Positions 7,954 through 16,585 of a DNA stretch of 32,905 nucleotides are shown here, piece after piece. The DNA is from Nitrospirota bacterium. GTDB lineage: Bacteria > Nitrospirota > Thermodesulfovibrionia > Thermodesulfovibrionales > UBA6898. Each line of letters starts with the position of its first letter. The first letter of the stretch is position 1. The notes beneath the pieces were generated by a model. That model ran no database searches, was not told the DNA's origin, and was given only the letters and a program-made list of their open reading frames with translations. The stretch is from contig VEOY01000087.1 of NCBI GenBank assembly GCA_012026685.1, positions 1-32,905 on the forward strand. Direction: 5' to 3'. A program made the translations under genes and the position numbers.

Positions 7954-8832
7954 ATGATGCGGGATGAAATAAAGGCGGGGCTTATCATTGTAATATCCAT
8001 GGTTCTTCTCACCCTCGTGGTGATCCTCATCGGCGGCGGTCAGTTCCTCGAGAAATTCGACCACTACACGATCAGGGTGAAGAACGCTGCGGGACTTGAA
8101 CCGGGAGCCCAGGTAAAGCTCGGCGGGGTGAGAGTCGGCAGGGTGCTTGCTGTCAGGGAACCCGGGCGTGCGGGAGAATCGGTCGTTATCGAGATCGGCA
8201 TCAAACGCGGCAAACCGATCTACAAGGGGACCAAAGCCCTCATAACACAGGTAGGCTTTGTGGGTGACATCTATCTGCTTCTCACCGTGAACGATACGGT
8301 GGATGAGCGGATCAGGGTAGGTGATGTGATACCTTCCGGAGAGGTGGTGGACTTCGGCACCATCATGGCAAAGGTCGAAGGCCTTTCGCGGTCCCTCGAT
8401 ACGCTCATCAGGGACATGGACAAAGTGTTCAGTCCCGAAAATATCAGGCAGATGGAGTCCCTCCTCGGCAACACCAACAAGGCGATGGTCTCTGCCTCGT
8501 CCAATGTTGACAGGATCGCGACGAGCATCCGTACTACCACGGACAAGCTCTCGGCGGTGCTCGACGAACTTGAAGGTCTGGTCAGGAATAACAAGGCTGA
8601 GTTCAGCGAGGTCCTGAAGAAGGCGCGTGAGGACCTGGAGAAGGCGGAGGGCATGATCAGCAGCATAGAGAAGTCAGCGAAGACCGTTGACAAGGCCGTT
8701 GACCTGCAATCCGGGAACCTGGATGCGCTCCTGGCCACTATGACGCGGACGACCGACGAACTGCAGGAGCTCATCCATGAGTTGAAGAGAAAGCCGTGGA
8801 GCGTCATCTACAAGGAGGGAAAGGGTGATTAA
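7954..8832 (+). CDS. mlaD: MlaD family MCE-domain substrate-binding protein
   Basis: 292 residues. One N-terminal membrane anchor (about residues 9-28) is followed by an MCE domain (about 38-115) with GLEPGAQVKLGGVRVGRV and GFVGDIYLLL. A long helical C-terminus with heptad-like spacing (about 145-270) follows and probably forms the hexameric tunnel extension seen in MCE proteins. It is expected to sit in the inner membrane facing the periplasm and carry lipid to or from MlaE. Two adjacent ATGs (7954, 7957) follow a strong AAGGGGGAG ribosome site. The gene overlaps the lipoprotein gene by 8 bases. Confidence 0.93.
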   Translation: MMRDEIKAGLIIVISMVLLTLVVILIGGGQFLEKFDHYTIRVKNAAGLEPGAQVKLGGVRVGRVLAVREPGRAGESVVIEIGIKRGKPIYKGTKALITQVGFVGDIYLLLTVNDTVDERIRVGDVIPSGEVVDFGTIMAKVEGLSRSLDTLIRDMDKVFSPENIRQMESLLGNTNKAMVSASSNVDRIATSIRTTTDKLSAVLDELEGLVRNNKAEFSEVLKKAREDLEKAEGMISSIEKSAKTVDKAVDLQSGNLDALLATMTRTTDELQELIHELKRKPWSVIYKEGKGD

Positions 8833-9394
8833 CGTGCGTATGAGATCATGCATCATTCTCTGTTTGCTCTTTATGTCGTCATGTTCCATGCCGGAGACAA
8901 AGATCTACAGCCTGTATGTGCCGGCGGAAAGCGGTTCCGCCCAGTCCGGAAAGCAGGGCATGGTCACGCTCAGGGTGCAGTCCCCCCGTTATCTTGCGCA
9001 GCCATACATCGCCCATCGGCTCTCTCCCTATCAGCTCGAGATATCGGGCTATGCGAAATGGGAGTCGCCTCCTGCGGATATGGTAAGGGATATTTTCCAG
9101 GACGCGCTTGCGGCGCGTTTTCAGCAGGTAAGGGTGTCCCACGCAGCTGCAGCAGGTTCTGTTGCGCTGACTGTCAATCTCAAGCGCTTCGAGCGTGTTG
9201 ACGAATCATACGGTGAGCTCGAACTCGATGCAGAGATCTCAGCCGCGGATGGCAAAAATATCCGCCGCATGACAGTACGCCGGAAGGTGCAGCTGGAAAC
9301 AAAGGACTATGCGGGCCTTGCAAAAGCCCTCAGTTCAGCATTGTCCGAAGCGGTCCGGGAAGTAATCGCTGCGACGGGAAGCGGCGTGGAATAG
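8825..9394 (+). CDS. ABC-type transport auxiliary lipoprotein (PF03886-like)
   Basis: 189 residues from a GTG start. The lipoprotein signal ends LLFMSSC, so the lipidated cysteine lies near residue 20. The rest matches the PqiC/YmbA-type auxiliary lipoprotein pattern, with IYSLYVP near the mature N-terminus, a VQSPRYLAQPYIAHR strand and the W-x-x-P-P-A-D motif (KWESPPADMVRD). Such lipoproteins partner MCE-type transporters at the outer membrane. It overlaps mlaD by 8 bases and ends the transporter operon. No mlaC or mlaA is present in the window, so this lipoprotein probably provides the outer-membrane side. Confidence 0.85.
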   Translation: MINVRMRSCIILCLLFMSSCSMPETKIYSLYVPAESGSAQSGKQGMVTLRVQSPRYLAQPYIAHRLSPYQLEISGYAKWESPPADMVRDIFQDALAARFQQVRVSHAAAAGSVALTVNLKRFERVDESYGELELDAEISAADGKNIRRMTVRRKVQLETKDYAGLAKALSSALSEAVREVIAATGSGVE

Positions 9395-9395
9395 C

Positions 9396-10202
9396 TCATG
9401 AGGTATAGAGGCCGGGTCTCCTGTCCCTGAACAGGTCATTGTACTGGTTCAGCTTCTTGTCTCGTGCCAATGCGAGGTCCAGGTCCGAGGCAAGCAATAT
9501 TTCATCATCAGTCCCTGCACGCACCAGGATCTCTCCGCGGGGTGAGGTTATCTGGCTCTGGCCGATGAACGAGAGCTCAGGGCCCTCTTTTCGCTTCTCT
9601 CTTCCGATGCGGTTCGCCGTTACTGCATAGACCCTGTTCTCCAGGCACCTGACCGGCATGGACTGGGGGCAGTACGGCAGGACAAGGTTTGACGGATGCG
9701 CGATCACCTCTGCTCCCTTGAGTGCCAGGGTCCTCGCTGCCTCGGGGAAGAACCAGTCAAAGCAGATCATGATGCCTATCCTGCCGATCTTCGTATCCCA
9801 GACCCTGAACCCAGAATCTCCGGGCATGAAAAAAACGTTTTCTTCCAGGAAAAGATGGGTCTTGCGGTAACTCCCGATAAAACCTTCAGGGCCGGTCAGC
9901 ACCGCGGAATTGTAGAACATGTCACCTCCGCGCTCAGGCAGCCCGGCAACGATGTAAAGGTCCCGCTCCTGTGAGAGCGATACGAGGAATTCCGTGGTTT
10001 CACCGCGCGGAACAGGCTCTGCAAGTTCCGCAACCTCATCCTGCGAGATGAACTGATAGCCGGTGGCGAAGAACTCGGGCAGGACAAGCAGGCCGGGGGA
10101 TGCAGTCCTTGCCGCTGCCCTGACTTTTTCAAAGTTTTCCCGCTTCCTGCCGAATGCCGTATTGAACTGGAAAAAACCTGCGTGCATACCATAAGATAGC
10201 AT
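9396..10202 (-). CDS. Carbon-nitrogen (nitrilase-superfamily) hydrolase
   Basis: About 268 residues. All three members of the nitrilase catalytic triad are visible: Glu in LLVLPEFFATGY, Lys in SYRKTHLF, and Cys in IGIMICFDWFFPE. The fold is the alpha-beta-beta-alpha amidohydrolase type, cytoplasmic. The substrate (an amide such as an omega-amide, carbamoyl compound or nitrile) cannot be assigned. ATGs at 10202 and 10187 are both possible; the second (MHAGFFQFN) fits the family N-terminus better but neither has a clear ribosome site. It ends 1 base from the convergent lipoprotein gene and is divergent from folE. Confidence 0.9.
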   Translation of the reverse strand: MLSYGMHAGFFQFNTAFGRKRENFEKVRAAARTASPGLLVLPEFFATGYQFISQDEVAELAEPVPRGETTEFLVSLSQERDLYIVAGLPERGGDMFYNSAVLTGPEGFIGSYRKTHLFLEENVFFMPGDSGFRVWDTKIGRIGIMICFDWFFPEAARTLALKGAEVIAHPSNLVLPYCPQSMPVRCLENRVYAVTANRIGREKRKEGPELSFIGQSQITSPRGEILVRAGTDDEILLASDLDLALARDKKLNQYNDLFRDRRPGLYTS

Positions 10203-10231
10203 TGCCGGCCGAATGAGGACAAGCAGCAATC

Positions 10232-10256
10232 TATAAGTAAATAAAATATACTTATA
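10232..10256. repeat. AT-rich inverted repeat between divergent genes
   Basis: TATAAGTA (10232-10239) and TACTTATA (10249-10256) are perfect inverted arms separated by 9 bases. The site lies in the divergent region between the nitrilase-family gene and folE, just upstream of the folE -35 box, a position suited to an operator. No regulator is identified. Confidence 0.5.
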
Positions 10257-10266
10257 AACAAGTCTT

Positions 10267-10296
10267 TTGACTTCTTTTTTTGTGCCGTGCTAAAAT
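10267..10296 (+). promoter_or_regulatory. Candidate sigma70 promoter for folE
   Basis: TTGACT (10267-10272) and TAAAAT (10291-10296) are spaced by 18 bases and lie about 40 bases upstream of the folE GTG. Good match by inspection. Confidence 0.6.
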
Positions 10297-10333
10297 CAGG
10301 TGCCTTTTTTAGGGTAAATCAGGGAGATTTCGC

Positions 10334-10897
10334 GTGGATATCAAGAAGATCGAAAAAGGGGTCAGGCTCATAATCGAAGGTATCGGTGAAGACCCGGAGA
10401 GGCCCGGGATGAAAGGCACGCCCGGAAGGGTCGCCAGGATGTATCAGGACATATTTTCCGGCCTTGAGACCCCGACAGAAGAGATCCTGCAGCATATCGA
10501 GGGTGAAAGCCACGAAGAACTCGTCCTGTTGAAAGATATCCCCTTTTATTCCGTCTGTGAGCACCATCTTCTGCCGTTTATCGGCAAGGCCCATGTTGCC
10601 TATATTCCGGGCGCAGGCAAGATCGCAGGCATCGGCGAGCTTGCCAAGGCGCTCGAGATCTTTGCCAAGCGGCCTACCGTCCAGGAGCGTCTGACCGCCA
10701 AGCTTGCGGACATCATCATGGAAAAACTGAGACCAAAGGGAGCCATGGTGGTGATTGACGCGGAACATCTCTGTCTTTCTATGAGAGGTCTGAGAAAATC
10801 GGGTGCCCGTACCGTGACCTCGGCCGTACGGGGTATATTCAGGTCCAAGGAGTCGACGCGTCAGGAACTGTTGGGGCTGATCAGGAAGAACGACTAA
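10334..10897 (+). CDS. folE: GTP cyclohydrolase I
   Basis: 187 residues, a normal length for the enzyme that converts GTP to 7,8-dihydroneopterin triphosphate, the first step of tetrahydrofolate synthesis. Zinc-binding and catalytic motifs are visible: [11 protein letters not shown] (Cys and two His), a second zinc Cys in EHLCLSMRG, and the N-terminal substrate motif [18 protein letters not shown] start at 10334 with a GGGAG ribosome site. It is followed 62 bases later by folD, so both supply folate-linked C1 carriers used by the downstream methylene-THF reductase complex. Confidence 0.96.
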   Translation: MDIKKIEKGVRLIIEGIGEDPERPGMKGTPGRVARMYQDIFSGLETPTEEILQHIEGESHEELVLLKDIPFYSVCEHHLLPFIGKAHVAYIPGAGKIAGIGELAKALEIFAKRPTVQERLTAKLADIIMEKLRPKGAMVVIDAEHLCLSMRGLRKSGARTVTSAVRGIFRSKESTRQELLGLIRKND

Positions 10898-10906
10898 AAC
10901 CAGGTT

Positions 10907-10940
10907 GGTGACAGTGGCACAGATACGGAACACTGACACC
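10907..10940. repeat. Imperfect inverted repeat between folE and folD
   Basis: GGTGACAGTG (10907-10916) and CACTGACACC (10931-10940) pair with one mismatch across a 14-base loop. It could form a small hairpin in the folE-folD spacer; no poly-T follows, so it is not an obvious terminator. Confidence 0.4.
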
Positions 10941-10959
10941 ATGCAAGAGGAGGAATATC

Positions 10960-11864
10960 ATGTCAGCAAAGATCATCAGTGGTACTGAAGTCGCCGCACA
11001 GATTCGCGAGGAACTGAAGAAAGAGGTTGATGAACTGAAGGGGAAGGCCGGTGTGGTACCGGGTCTGGTTACCATTCTGGTAGGGCATAATCCTGCCTCG
11101 GTGAGCTATGTCACCGCGAAGCAGAAGACCGCTCATGAGCTCGGGTTCCATTCTATCCAGGATGATCAGCCCGATGATATCTCGGAGGAGAACCTTCTGA
11201 AACTCATTGACAAATACAATAAGGATCCGAAGATCCATGGCATCCTCGTTCAGCTCCGTTGCCGAAACATATAGACGAAAAGAAGGTCCTCAATGCCATC
11301 GATCCTGACAAGGACGTGGACGGGTTCCATCCGGTCAACGTCGGCCGGCTCATGATCGGTGGAAAAGAGGCAAAGTTCCTTCCCTGCACCCCTGCCGGGA
11401 TCCAGGAACTGATCGTACGTGCCGGGTTTGAGACATCCGGTGCCGAGGTGGTCGTTGTCGGCCGCTCGAACATCGTCGGCAAGCCGATCGCCAATATCAT
11501 GCTCCAGAAGGGCAGAGGCGCCAACTCAACGGTCACCATTGTTCATACCGGTACAAAGAACCTCGAAGAACACTGCAAGCGTGCGGATATCCTTATCGTT
11601 GCAGCAGGGGTGCCGGGCCTCGTGAAGCCAGAATGGATCAAGCCCGGGGCGTGCGTGATAGATGTTGGCGTCAACCGTGTCGGCGAAAAGAAGAGCGAAA
11701 AGACCGGTAAGATGGTGCCGATCCTGAAGGGAGACGTTGACTTTGACGCTGCCAAGGAGATTGCCGGTGCGATCACGCCGGTTCCCGGCGGAGTTGGCCC
11801 GATGACGATCACGATGCTCATGAAAAATACGGTAAAGTCCGCGAAACTGGCAGCCGGTCTGTAA
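10960..11864 (+). pseudogene. folD: Methylene-THF dehydrogenase/methenyl-THF cyclohydrolase, one-base frameshift
   Basis: FolD converts 5,10-methylene-THF to methenyl- and formyl-THF. The N-terminal part (10960 to about 11256) reads normally through YVTAKQKTAHELGF, with the catalytic Lys in YVTAKQK, up to IHGILVQL. The frame then ends as RCRNI-stop. The +2-shifted frame from 11259 continues the family sequence exactly ([25 protein letters not shown], seen as LPKHIDEKK and [11 protein letters not shown]), then the NAD(P) domain ([15 protein letters not shown]) and the C-terminal [15 protein letters not shown]. The usual junction is QLPLP; one C is missing from the run at 11254-11258. Combined length (about 301 codons) is normal. 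As written the protein is truncated; a sequencing or assembly error is at least as likely as a true mutation. The ribosome site AGAGGAGG is strong. Confidence 0.9.
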
Positions 11865-11934
11865 CGAAAAGGCTGATCCGGCTTTCAGACGTAACACATC
11901 ATGAAATAACGTTAATTGGAAATAATATAGTAAA

Positions 11935-11952
11935 ATGTTTATAATTAAACAT
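11935..11952. repeat. Inverted repeat upstream of the hdr-met operon
   Basis: ATGTTTA (11935-11941) and TAAACAT (11946-11952) are perfect 7-base arms around TAAT, in the 141-base AT-rich gap between folD and hdrC. The remainder of this gap holds AT-rich runs and a TTGACG that could be a -35 box, without a clear -10. A regulator-binding site is plausible; the regulator is unknown. Confidence 0.45.
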
Positions 11953-12005
11953 ACGCTTAAATAACCAATGAGTTGACGGTCAGTTGTCTGTTTCAAGAAT
12001 GCTGA

Positions 12006-12638
12006 ATGGAGGCAAAAGAACAAGTTATGTCAGCCAAAACATTACAATATGAGGCTACAAGTGCCAAATCCCTCCTCCAGGAGGTTGCTGAGAGGTCAGG
12101 GCAAAACCTGCTGGCCTGCTATCAGTGCCGCAGGTGCGCGGCGGGGTGTCCGGTGGGCGAAGAAACCGGTGTAACACCGGACAGGCTCATAAGGATGGTA
12201 CTCCTCGGCGACAAAGAAGAAGCGCTCAGTAACCTCCTGGTCTGGAAGTGCGTAGCATGCTATACCTGCGGGACGCGTTGTCCCAATAATATCCAGACCG
12301 CCCGCATCACGGAGACGCTCAAGCAGATGTCCAAGGCAGCCCATCTTGAGCCGCTTCGCCCCAGGATAGCTGACTTTCATAACGCGTTCATGCAGGCGAC
12401 GGAGCATATGGGCCGGTTCAATGAGATCGAGGGCATGAGGATCTACGAAACCAGGACCGCGGTCAAGGAAATGAAAAGCGGCAATTTCGGCGCGATCGTG
12501 GATGAAATAAAAAATCAGGCCAAACTCGGCATGACCATGATGAAGAAAAAGAGGATGCATTTAAAGGCTGACCAGGTAAAGAACAAGGCGGAGGTCAAGG
12601 CGCTTTACCGGAAGGCAAGACAGGGGAAGGGGGCATGA
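12006..12638 (+). CDS. hdrC: Heterodisulfide reductase-like subunit C (two 4Fe-4S)
   Basis: 210 residues. Two complete 4Fe-4S ligand sets are present: CYQCRRCAAGCPVG (about residues 38-51) and CVACYTCGTRCPNN (about 83-96), as in HdrC. The rest is helical and soluble, without membrane segments, so it belongs to the cytoplasmic HdrABC type. It passes electrons between HdrA and HdrB. An ATG at 12006 or 12027 may be used; a GGAGG lies just inside the longer version, which favours 12027. It overlaps hdrB by 4 bases (ATGA). First gene of the hdrC-hdrB-hdrA-mvhD-metV-metF operon. Confidence 0.93.
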   Translation: MEAKEQVMSAKTLQYEATSAKSLLQEVAERSGQNLLACYQCRRCAAGCPVGEETGVTPDRLIRMVLLGDKEEALSNLLVWKCVACYTCGTRCPNNIQTARITETLKQMSKAAHLEPLRPRIADFHNAFMQATEHMGRFNEIEGMRIYETRTAVKEMKSGNFGAIVDEIKNQAKLGMTMMKKKRMHLKADQVKNKAEVKALYRKARQGKGA

Positions 12639-13516
12639 CCATGGAACTGGCGTATTATCCCGGTTGTTCTCTCCACGCCTCTTCGCAACTCTATGATGTA
12701 CAGTGCAAGATGGTCTTCCGGAACCTTGGCATCGAACTGAAAGAGATCGAGGACTGGAACTGCTGCGGCGCAACAGCCGCGGCCAAGACGGACGATTTCC
12801 TCGCTATCGCACTTCCCGCGCGGAATCTCGGCATCGCTGACGCAACAGGACTTTCCGAGATGGTCATCCCCTGCTCATCCTGCTACAGCAGGACGCTCGT
12901 TTCGCAAAAGAGACTTTCCTGTGACCCCGGGCTCAAGGACGCGATCAACGAAGAGCTGGGCCATAAGGTTGAAGGGAAGATAAAAGTATCGAATATCCTT
13001 GAGGTCCTCATGCCGCGCGCAACGTCCGGGGAGATTGCGGGCAAGGCACATAAGAAACTGGAAGGGCTCAAACCGGCCTGCTATTACGGCTGCCTGCTAA
13101 CCCGCTTTCCCTGCGATGTTGATGTGACGGACGATGTGGAGAACCCGCAGGGTATGGAGACCATCTGCAAGTCCCTCGGGGCTGAGCCTGTCGACTGGAG
13201 TTACAAGACGGACTGTTGCGGCGCGTCAGCATCGGTCAATGACGCTGACCAGTCCCTGATCCTCATGTCCCGGATCATGAAGGACGCGGTAGCCCGCGGC
13301 GCAAACTGTTTCGTTTCCACCTGCCCGCTCTGCCAGTTCAATGTTGACGCTTACCAGGAGCAGGTTGCTCAGAAGTATGGTCTTGAAAAGAGGCTGCCGG
13401 TCTATTTCATTACGGAACTCATCGGCATTTCCATGGGGTTCGATCCCGTAGAAATGCAGGTCGACCGGCATTTGACTGATGCCATGGGGCTGTTAAAGGA
13501 GTTGAAACTGATATGA
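12635..13516 (+). CDS. hdrB: Heterodisulfide reductase-like subunit B (CCG domains)
   Basis: 293 residues with two CCG (cysteine-rich) domains. The first has YYPGCSLH, DWNCCGAT and PCSSCYS; the second has YYGCLLTR, KTDCCGASAS and TCPLCQFN. In methanogen HdrB these cysteines bind two non-cubane 4Fe-4S clusters that reduce a disulfide. In the bacterial MetFV-associated complexes the natural acceptor of this subunit is unsettled. Both cysteine sets look complete. The gene overlaps hdrC and hdrA by 4 bases each, so translation is coupled. Confidence 0.94.
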   Translation: MTMELAYYPGCSLHASSQLYDVQCKMVFRNLGIELKEIEDWNCCGATAAAKTDDFLAIALPARNLGIADATGLSEMVIPCSSCYSRTLVSQKRLSCDPGLKDAINEELGHKVEGKIKVSNILEVLMPRATSGEIAGKAHKKLEGLKPACYYGCLLTRFPCDVDVTDDVENPQGMETICKSLGAEPVDWSYKTDCCGASASVNDADQSLILMSRIMKDAVARGANCFVSTCPLCQFNVDAYQEQVAQKYGLEKRLPVYFITELIGISMGFDPVEMQVDRHLTDAMGLLKELKLI

Positions 13517-16500
13517 GCCTGTTATCGAATTCAACAAAACGCGGTTCAGTTCTTATTGTCGGCGGCGGCATCGGCGGCATGCAGGCGGCACTCGACCTTG
13601 CCGACAGCGGGTTCAAGGTGCACATGGTGCAGCGCGACCCTTCCATCGGCGGGACCATGGTCATGCTGGACAAGACCTTCCCGACCGGCGACTGCGCGAT
13701 GTGCATGATATCGCCGAAGATGGTAGAGGCCGGCCGGCATCTCAATATCGATGTCCATACGCTTGCAGAGGTCTCGTCGGTTGAGGGCGATGCCGGTGAT
13801 TTCAGGGTAAAGGTGAAGGTCGCACCCCGCTATGTCGATGCCGACAAATGCACAGGCTGCGGCGACTGTGAGGTCAAGTGCCCGAAGAAGGTATCGAGCG
13901 AGTTCGACCAGAATCTCGGACAGAGAAAGGCGGTCTATTCGCTCTTCCCGCAGGCGGTGCCGAACACGCGGGCGATCGATGCGAGCCAGTGTCTCTGCCT
14001 GAACGATCCGGACCGGAAGCGCTGTAGGCTGTGCGAAAAGGCCTGCAAGGCGGGGGCGATCAATTATGCGGACAAGGGGAAGGAGATAGAGCTCAATGTC
14101 GGCTCTATCATCCTGAGTCCCGGTCTTGACCGCTATGACGCACGGGCAAGGCAGGAACTCGGTCTGGGCCGCTGGCAGAACGTTGTCTCCTCCATACAAT
14201 TTGAACGCATCCTTTCCGCGTCAGGACCGTATAAAGGCGAGGTCAAGAGGCCCTCTGACGGAAGACACCCGAAAAAAGTGGCCTGGATCCAGTGTGTCGG
14301 CTCACGGGACAATCATAACGCAAACCCCTGGTGTTCATCGGTCTGCTGCATGTATGCCACGAAGCAGTCGATCATCGCCAAGGAGCATGACAAGAACATA
14401 GAGCCGACCGTCTTCTATATGGAGATGCGCGCGTTCGGCAAGGATTTCGACAAGTATGTTGAAAGGGCCAAAAAGGAATATGGTGTCAGATACCAGCGTG
14501 CCATGGTCTCGGCAGTGCGCGAGGAGCCCGGCACCGGCGACCTGGTGATGAAATATGCTGCTGAGGACGGTACGCTGGTCACCGAAAACTTTGATATGGT
14601 CGTCCTCTCGGTCGGCTTTCAGCCGCACTGCGACGCGGAGCAGTTTGCGAAGACCTTCGGCATAGAGACCAACGAGTACCTGTTTGCAAAGACGTCACCC
14701 TTCACGCCGGTCAAAACGTCCCGCGAGGGAGTTTTCGTCACCGGCATCTACCAGGGGCCGAAGGATATCCCGGAGACGGTAATACAGGGCAGTGCTGTTG
14801 CCGGGAGCGTTATGGCGCTTCTTGCCGAGGCCAGGGGGACTGAGACGGTCGAGAAGGAGCTCCCCCCGGAAAAGGACGTTACCGGCGAAGAAGCGAGGAT
14901 CGGTGTTTTTGTCTGCCACTGCGGAACGAACATCTCTTCGACCGTCAATATCGATGAGGTGGTCAACGCGGTGAAAGACCAGCCGGGCGTGGCCTATGTG
15001 ACCAATACGATCTATGCCTGTGCGCAGGACAATCAGGACATGATCAAACAGACGATCAAGGAACAGAACCTGAACCGGGTCGTCATCGCGTCCTGCACGC
15101 CGCGCACGCATGAAAAGCTTTTCCAGGAGACGATCCGCGAGGCGGGGCTGAACAAGTATCTCTTTGACCTTGCCGATATCCGCGAACAGTGCTCCTGGTG
15201 CCATAAGGGCCAGAATGAGGTGGCGACCAAGAAGGCCATCGGCATCGTGAAGATGTCCGTCGCAAAATCGCGACTTCAGGAACCGCTGCAGAGCGAAACG
15301 GTGGGCGTGACGCCTTCTTGTCTCGTCATCGGCGGCGGCATCGCGGGCATGACCTCGGCTCTGTCGCTTGCTGACCAGGGCTTCCCTGTGTATGTCATCG
15401 AAAAGGACAATGAGCTCGGCGGTCTGGTGAAGAACGTCCACCGGACGCTCGAAGGCCTCGATGTCCAGGAATTCCTGAAGGACAGGATCGAGGCAGTGAA
15501 GGAGCACCCGAAGATCACGGTACATACCGGGGTCGAGGTGAAGAAGACCGACGGGTTTGTCGGGAATTTCAAGACCTTGTTGACAGACGGCAGTACGGTA
15601 GATCATGGAGCTGTCATCCTCGCAACAGGCGGGGTCGAGTACGAGCCTACAGAATACCTTTACGGCCAGAGCCCGAATGTGGTCACCCAGCGCCAGCTTG
15701 AAAAGAGGATTGCCGAAGGCGAGATGCCAAAATCAGGTGAGCGGTATGTGATGATACAGTGCGTCGGCTCACGCGAAGAGCCGAACCAGTACTGCTCCCG
15801 CATCTGCTGTCAGGACGCCGTAAAAAATGCCATTGCGATCAAGGAGCGTAATCCCGGCGCAGAGGTAATGATCCTGTACCGGGATGTCCGGACCTATGGC
15901 TTGAGGGAAGACTATTACAAGAAAGCCCGTGATCTGGGAGTGATCTTTACCCGGTATGATGTCGACAGAAAACCCCGGGTTGAGCCCGCAGGCAGCAGGG
16001 TCAATGTCAGGACATGGGACTACATGCTGAACAAGGAGCTTTCCCTTGATGCTGACTGGCTTGTGCTTTCCACAGGTCTGAGACCCCATCCGTCTACCGA
16101 CCGGGTCGGTGAGATGTATAAGGTCACGAGAAACCCTGACGGGTATTTCCTTGAGGCCCATGTGAAGCTCCGCCCTGTTGACTTCCCGAGCGAAGGACTT
16201 TTCGTTGCCGGCCTGGGACACGCGCCCAAGAACATCGATGAGACCATCGCCCAGGCGCTTGCCGCCTCAGGGCGCGCAGGTGTTGTTCTTTCGCACGAGA
16301 AGCTTGCCGTGTCCGGCATTATCGCAAAACACAAACGGGAGCTCTGCATGTCATGCCTCAGCTGTTTCAGGGTGTGCCCCTTCGGGTCGCCCTACATAGC
16401 TGAGGATGGCAAGATCTCGCACAATGAGGTCAAGTGTATGGGGTGCGGCATCTGTGCGGGCATCTGCCCTGCAAAGGCGTTCCAGGTGAACAACTTCAGG

Positions 16501-16563
16501 GATGACCAGATCCTTGCCATGATCGATGCGGCTGCAGAGTCTGAGCCGGGAGTGGTGAATTAA
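13513..16563 (+). CDS. hdrA: HdrA-like flavin-dependent electron-bifurcating subunit, tandem double-length form
   Basis: 1016 residues, about twice a single HdrA module. The first module has an FAD/Rossmann motif (VGGGIGGMQAALDLAD, about residues 16-32), the HdrA motif FPTGDCAMCM, and Fe-S cysteines at about 113-126 (CTGCGDCEVKCPKK) and 160-180 (CRLCEKACKAG). The second module has its own FAD motif (GGGIAGMTSALSLAD, about 607-622). A C-terminal ferredoxin-like domain follows with two cluster sets (CMSCLSCFRVCPFG near 945, CMGCGICAGICPAKAF near 975). HdrA binds the bifurcating FAD and several 4Fe-4S clusters. Two FAD sites fit the long HdrA of bacterial MetFV-linked complexes. No in-frame TGA: the cysteine that is Sec in some methanogen HdrA is not replaced here. 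Confidence 0.94.
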   Translation: MSLLSNSTKRGSVLIVGGGIGGMQAALDLADSGFKVHMVQRDPSIGGTMVMLDKTFPTGDCAMCMISPKMVEAGRHLNIDVHTLAEVSSVEGDAGDFRVKVKVAPRYVDADKCTGCGDCEVKCPKKVSSEFDQNLGQRKAVYSLFPQAVPNTRAIDASQCLCLNDPDRKRCRLCEKACKAGAINYADKGKEIELNVGSIILSPGLDRYDARARQELGLGRWQNVVSSIQFERILSASGPYKGEVKRPSDGRHPKKVAWIQCVGSRDNHNANPWCSSVCCMYATKQSIIAKEHDKNIEPTVFYMEMRAFGKDFDKYVERAKKEYGVRYQRAMVSAVREEPGTGDLVMKYAAEDGTLVTENFDMVVLSVGFQPHCDAEQFAKTFGIETNEYLFAKTSPFTPVKTSREGVFVTGIYQGPKDIPETVIQGSAVAGSVMALLAEARGTETVEKELPPEKDVTGEEARIGVFVCHCGTNISSTVNIDEVVNAVKDQPGVAYVTNTIYACAQDNQDMIKQTIKEQNLNRVVIASCTPRTHEKLFQETIREAGLNKYLFDLADIREQCSWCHKGQNEVATKKAIGIVKMSVAKSRLQEPLQSETVGVTPSCLVIGGGIAGMTSALSLADQGFPVYVIEKDNELGGLVKNVHRTLEGLDVQEFLKDRIEAVKEHPKITVHTGVEVKKTDGFVGNFKTLLTDGSTVDHGAVILATGGVEYEPTEYLYGQSPNVVTQRQLEKRIAEGEMPKSGERYVMIQCVGSREEPNQYCSRICCQDAVKNAIAIKERNPGAEVMILYRDVRTYGLREDYYKKARDLGVIFTRYDVDRKPRVEPAGSRVNVRTWDYMLNKELSLDADWLVLSTGLRPHPSTDRVGEMYKVTRNPDGYFLEAHVKLRPVDFPSEGLFVAGLGHAPKNIDETIAQALAASGRAGVVLSHEKLAVSGIIAKHKRELCMSCLSCFRVCPFGSPYIAEDGKISHNEVKCMGCGICAGICPAKAFQVNNFRDDQILAMIDAAAESEPGVVN

Positions 16564-16585
16564 TTGAAGAGAGAGGAGACAATAG

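Noticed and set aside
14695-15606. 303-codon minus-strand frame
   Set aside because: Antisense to the middle of hdrA; no recognisable motif.
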